Made by a program: the position numbers and the translations under genes. This document shows positions 59,526-64,000 of a DNA stretch of 64,000 nt, one piece after another. Below the pieces are notes generated by a model, which saw nothing but the letters and a program-made list of their open reading frames with translations, was not told where the DNA came from and did no database searches. The DNA is from Apostichopus japonicus (taxonomy: Eukaryota; Echinodermata; Holothuroidea; Aspidochirotida; Stichopodidae). Numbering within the stretch: position 1 is the stretch's first letter; every line of letters starts with the position of its first letter. The DNA lies in contig NC_092569.1 of NCBI RefSeq assembly GCF_037975245.1, positions 3,483,001 to 3,547,000 of the forward strand, in the 5' to 3' direction.

Positions 59526-62259
59526 TCATGGTTTCTTGACCAACAAGATGATCATAAGGACTAAGGCTCCAACAACAACCCCCAGAATCAAGACGATGCA
59601 TAACTGCTTCCGTCTAGCCTTTTTCTAAAGAGGAAAAAGATGAAATATAATGTCATTCAAAAATGCTTCATGAAATGATATTATTCTTAATACCACTCTC
59701 TATATTCGTACTTTGTGTCAGGCTTTCCAAAGTCTCCTTGCTGTGACAGAAGCAACAGTCCCAAATGTTTGATACGGAACAGTCACAGGGCCTTCTTATA
59801 ACAGCTCATGCCTCCCTTCATACAAGTGGCTGTGACATGACAATGAAGTTATTTGCAAAAGTTTTAGTCCCCCTCCCTTCCCCCTCCCCACCCTCAACTG
59901 GGTCATAAAGGATATCCAGCCTATTATTATTATCTAGATATTACGCTATCACTGTAAAAAAAAAAAAAAAAAATCAATTTTTTATTTTTATTTTATGCAA
60001 ACTTAACTAGTGGCAACCTTTTTTCACTTCTAAATACACGTTCACTATTATCAGTTTATACATGAATCCTGGAACAAGAGAGTAACATGATAAATACAAA
60101 AGTTTAAAAAAAACACAAAAAAAACATACAGATAGAAACACAGACCGATGGACAGACAGATAAATGCTAGATGAAATATGGCACCTACAAATTAAAAGCT
60201 GGGCTGTATACTATATAAAACATACCATATAAATGTTAAACAGAGAGCAATGGCATATTTCTTACCTGGTACATTTCTGCTTTGACTAATTCCTCTCTGG
60301 CTGACGACACATTATCAGCACCCCTCTCCACGTTTGATTCGATGGAATCTAAAAATGACAAAAGTAAAAAAAAATGATAGCAACTAAGCCCAATGTTTTG
60401 AAAGGCAGTCATGTTGGAAATGATTCCAGTTTAACACCAGAAAGCTAGCAGGCTTTGTGATTCCTTGTCTTATAAGTTTAAATTGTGTATGGAATCACCT
60501 GATCGATAGAGCAACTGAGGAAAATGTGTCCTGAAATAGAGTACTAGAACATCATACCAGATAACTTGATCATTGCAGAGGTATTACCCTCCTGAAAGTT
60601 TATGACCAAGAACAGTCATAAGTGAGAGAGTGGAAAACCATCTCAGCCACTTGAAAGAGGAAACGTCAAATCCTATGACAGTTAGTGACACAGAAAGGCT
60701 GTTTATCATAGAAATAATTGTGCTTGCAATACAATAAAATATAATACAATACAATGTTCTACAATACAATGTTGCACAATACTTACAATGTTGTGCAATG
60801 CAATACAATGCTGTACAAATACAATACAATGTTGTACAATGTCATACAATACAATGTTGTACAATACACAATACATTACAATGTTGTACAATACAACACA
60901 ATGTTGTACAATACAATACAATGTTGTACTATATAATACAATAATGTACAATATACTACAATACAATGTTGTACAATACAACACAATGTTGTACAATATA
61001 ATACAATGTTGTACAATATAATACAATGTTGTATAATACAATGTTGTACAATACAATGTTGGACAATACAATACAATGTTGTACAATACTTCCAATGTTG
61101 TGCTAAACAATGCGATGTTGTACAATACTTAAAATGTTGTGCAATACAACACAATGTTGTACAATACAATACAAGTTGTACAACACAATGGTGTACAATA
61201 TAATACAATACAATACAATGTTGTACAATACAACACAATGTTGTACAATACAATACAAGGTTGTACAATACTTACAATGTTGTGCAATACAAAACAATAC
61301 AATCTTGTGCAATACAATGTTGCACAATACAATACAATGTTGTGCAATACAACACAATGTTGTACAATACAACACAATGTTGTACAATATAATACAAATA
61401 CAGGTCAGCATAACAAGATTCACTCACCAACCATGTCACCCTGTTCCACTACCATGGCACTCAAATCACGGAAAATTTCGTTGACATCAACGATGGCAGA
61501 CTGTAATTAGATCGAGAGGAGAATGAATCAAATGAAGATTTGCTCAACACTCTGGTAAACAGTGTAAGAGAAGCAGTTGTTAATTATTGACAATGTAGCA
61601 TTGTTTCTGTTATCGTTTGGGTGCACATCCTCTTTTCCTCCGATGTCACAGAAAAACAATAAGATAAGATAAGATAAGACGAGAAAGAAAAGGAGTATAT
61701 ATTAACATAACCTTGCAGGTAGATTGTTGATTTACTACCTTTATAATATGTCTCAGAACGCACCATTTTGAATCCAAAATTTAATTTTGTTGTCAGGGTG
61801 GACAGGTGGATTGGGAGTGGGGGGGGGAGGGGACGGGGAAGAGAAGGACCCCAGACCACCTAAATGGGGGTCGGCCTCATTGTCTCCAGGGTCACACCCC
61901 TCCTTTTAACAATCTTCCATTTGGAAACACGGAAAAAAATGCCCACACACACACACTTGAGCCAAGTATTTTCGATGGGAGCTGGGAGTCACTTCCAAAG
62001 GCAGTACTGGGCGAGGGTTGAAGGTGCTGTATTTACTGACCTCAATGTCTCTAACTTGTCTCTCCCTCTCCTCCAAGATGTTCAGATCATATTCCATCCC
62101 TTCCTCTTCCTGCTGCTGCATCTGCCGTCTCCTCTGGGATTCGACATCTCGTCCGGAATCGAACCCGACCTCTTGCTCCTGCAAACAGTTTATTATCATT
62201 GAGAACATGGTACTGAATTAGGGGCTGCACAAACCCGACAATCAATAGGATATATATAT

Positions 62260-62306
<47 letters not shown>

Positions 62307-63825
62307 TGCTGATGATGATGACCCATGTCCCATTTAAACGCTTGTCTATAACATGAAGGGCACACAGTATCAATCCAATGCGACGTATATCGGACAGTGC
62401 TACATAACTGTCTGACTACTAGAGAGTCAGTTTAAATCCATAGAGCGTCGGATACTCTGGGAGGCATCTCTACGGCACAGCATTCCTCTCACGTCGTCAT
62501 GATAATCAAGTGACATTTTGCCGATATTGTTACTTTGCCATATAATGCAATGACTCAGCATGTAGTACTCCTTTCACTGTTGAACATACTGAGATCAAAT
62601 GCTAGATATTCCTTTTAAATAGATGGGAATAGGGTAAATCTAGCCAGAGAAATGAACTATTTTATTTAATTTTTTTTTTTTTTTTTTAAAGTTTGTAATT
62701 TTTTAAGGGGGTTAATCGTATTACCTCCTGATGGAATGATGACTGTTTAGGCAAATCCGGATAAGTCTTCATCTGGTTGGCCACTCTCTAGAAAAAAAAT
62801 ATATATATATATACTTAATGACAACTACAGTATGAAACGTTTGCAAAACAATATGAGGGCGGTATTGAAGAACTTAGTATGCATAGACTCCAGATGTGTG
62901 GCCTGATTAATTCACTTTTGGCTTCGGCTTTTAGTACAACTTAACGTACGCTGCCGTTTTGGAGGAATCTAACCGTAATAGCAATTAACGACTTTGCGAT
63001 ACGTGTTAAAGTCATTGCCGACTTTGCAATCCGCACCCCCCCCCCCATTTTGCAAGGTCGGTAAGAGTGACTCCATACTTTTATCTTTCGCGAAACCAAA
63101 AATCAGGCCTTGGGATGGCACAGACAGAGAGGGCACTCCTCAAGAAGAAAGTTTGTGTTTTTTACAGCAAAATGTTTAATGAAGTTACATATTTGACATT
63201 CTTTTGTTAATAGTGAATAACTATTTGCCATGCAGGTTGCATTTTAGTTTTCATTCTTAGGGTCTGAGAAAGTATTAATTATAGCATTGGTTGATCAGTA
63301 CAATTTACTGGCCTATGATTTATATGAAGTCACCTCTTCAACAACAACAAAAATGCTATTTTGAAAGATGTAGGGCTATGCTTACCAGAAATAACATGTT
63401 AACAATTGCATTTGAAGCTCCAATCAATCGATCAATCAATAAATACAAATTCTGACTGTTTTTCAAAATATTTCTAAACAAGAGAACTGTGCTGACTAAG
63501 AGTGGGTATAATACCTTCACTTCAACAGCTCATTACTCAGGATCGCAGATATTGGTAAAAACATTACGGTTCCTAAAACTTTGATATATAACTTCCAGGT
63601 TTCCTTGTAGTACCCCCCTCAGTAAACTATCCCTGTGGAAATCTGTCAATATAAACTACTGGTTGCTTTAATAAAACCGTGGTAACGAAATGGACGTCTG
63701 TGCATGTAGGACGTAGACCATAGAATCAATTATTATGGTTAACATCTTACTTTTTGGACCTCTGCGAACCTTTGTACGGTGTTTTTAAACTGGCTGGTAA
63801 TTCTTTCTTCTTGTAATCTGTTCTC
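59526..63825 (-). CDS. STX7/12-like: Endosomal Qa-SNARE, syntaxin-7/12 type, 3' six exons (5' end outside window)
   Basis: Membrane-fusion protein of the endosomal system. Minus-strand exons in coding order: 63825-63751, 62787-62725, 62178-62041, 61500-61428, 60348-60266 and 59624-59526, all with GT-AG borders and agreeing phases, giving 176 C-terminal residues. The first exon encodes the end of the Habc-type region (TSQFKNTVQRFAEVQK). A Gln/Glu-rich linker follows, then the SNARE helix starting at VDVNEIFRDLSAMVVEQGDM, with the zero-layer Gln in VVEQGD, and SIESNVERGADNVSSA. A basic juxtamembrane KKARRKQ and a C-terminal anchor (LCIVLILGVVVGALVLM, then IILLVKKP) end the protein. The juxtamembrane pattern favours syntaxin-7/12 over plasma-membrane syntaxins. 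The start codon and N-peptide lie beyond base 64000. Confidence 0.92.
60725..61400. repeat. Palindromic (ACAATACAATGTTGT)n minisatellite in a syntaxin intron
   Basis: About 670 bp built from acaatgttgt and acaatacaat blocks in 15-25 bp arrangements, with occasional acttacaatgttgtgc variants. acaa...ttgt is self-complementary, so single strands can fold extensively. Six-frame open frames here (TAC/TGT-rich on both strands) are by-products of the repeat. Confidence 0.93.
62250..62307. repeat. (TA)n microsatellite
   Basis: TA/TG dinucleotide run in the syntaxin intron upstream (minus strand) of the 62178-62041 exon. Confidence 0.9.
62788..63750. other. Syntaxin intron, no other feature recognised
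   Basis: AT-rich intron between two well-supported exons. A C-run lies at about 63036-63045. No transposon end or RNA gene is seen. Confidence 0.4.
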
Positions 63826-64000
63826 CTGCAAAATCAAAGGGTCACGGTCTGTTACATCACAGAGAAAATTAAGATACTAAAAGGTTAACAATTATGTCAT
63901 AATTATCTCCCAGTTGCCTTTTTCTCCGAGTGTATCTTCATTTCTGACGAACCTGCTATATTGCGATAAAACGGACTGACTGTGATATTTTTTACAAACG

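Noticed and set aside
60754-61510. Several open frames of 60-139 codons on both strands
   Set aside because: They consist only of the acaatgttgt minisatellite translated in several frames and have no coding character.

Overview
The window is animal nuclear DNA: split genes with GT-AG introns, AT-rich introns and intergenic DNA, (TA)n microsatellites, tRNA-derived SINEs and many small DNA transposons. An echinoderm or close deuterostome relative is the best guess. The support is a receptor guanylyl cyclase of the echinoderm egg-peptide/natriuretic-peptide type and a Ty3/Gypsy element with the integrase-before-RT order known as Gmr1-type and described from deuterostomes. This is inference; species cannot be fixed from sequence reading alone.

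Layout. (1) 1152-2304 (+): last two exons of an unrecognised single-pass membrane protein, with a cytoplasmic tail carrying eleven Thr/Pro/Ala hexapeptide repeats. (2) 2305-8400: intergenic, with a clear nested pair of hAT-type elements (5144-5919 inside 4977-6244, each with an 8-bp target duplication) and two broken LINE ORF ends. (3) 8721-33326 (+): a complete 24-exon receptor guanylyl cyclase whose phases all agree (1108 aa): signal peptide, ligand-binding ectodomain, one membrane pass, kinase-homology domain lacking the catalytic Asp, coiled-coil linker and cyclase domain. (4) 34864-53193 (+): a complete 10-exon PREB/SEC12 homologue (427 aa), the WD40 guanine-exchange factor for SAR1 at the ER. 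Its eighth intron holds an intact 9.3-kb Gmr1-type Gypsy element (41657-50957) with 2-kb LTRs that look identical and a 5-bp target duplication. (5) 53194-59525: 3' UTR and intergenic DNA with several MITEs. (6) 59526-63825 (-): the last six exons of an endosomal Qa-SNARE (syntaxin-7/12 type); its 5' exons lie beyond the window.

The genes are not an operon. Receptor GC makes cGMP at the plasma membrane; PREB/SEC12 starts COPII budding at the ER; the syntaxin acts in endosomal fusion. No shared regulation is visible.

The most unusual features are: three independent local tandem duplications that copied splice sites together with exon edges (one in the GC gene, two in PREB); a hammerhead-ribozyme-like motif of the Penelope-element type; the intact Gmr1-type retrotransposon; and several small transposon families whose terminal repeats and target duplications can be read directly.
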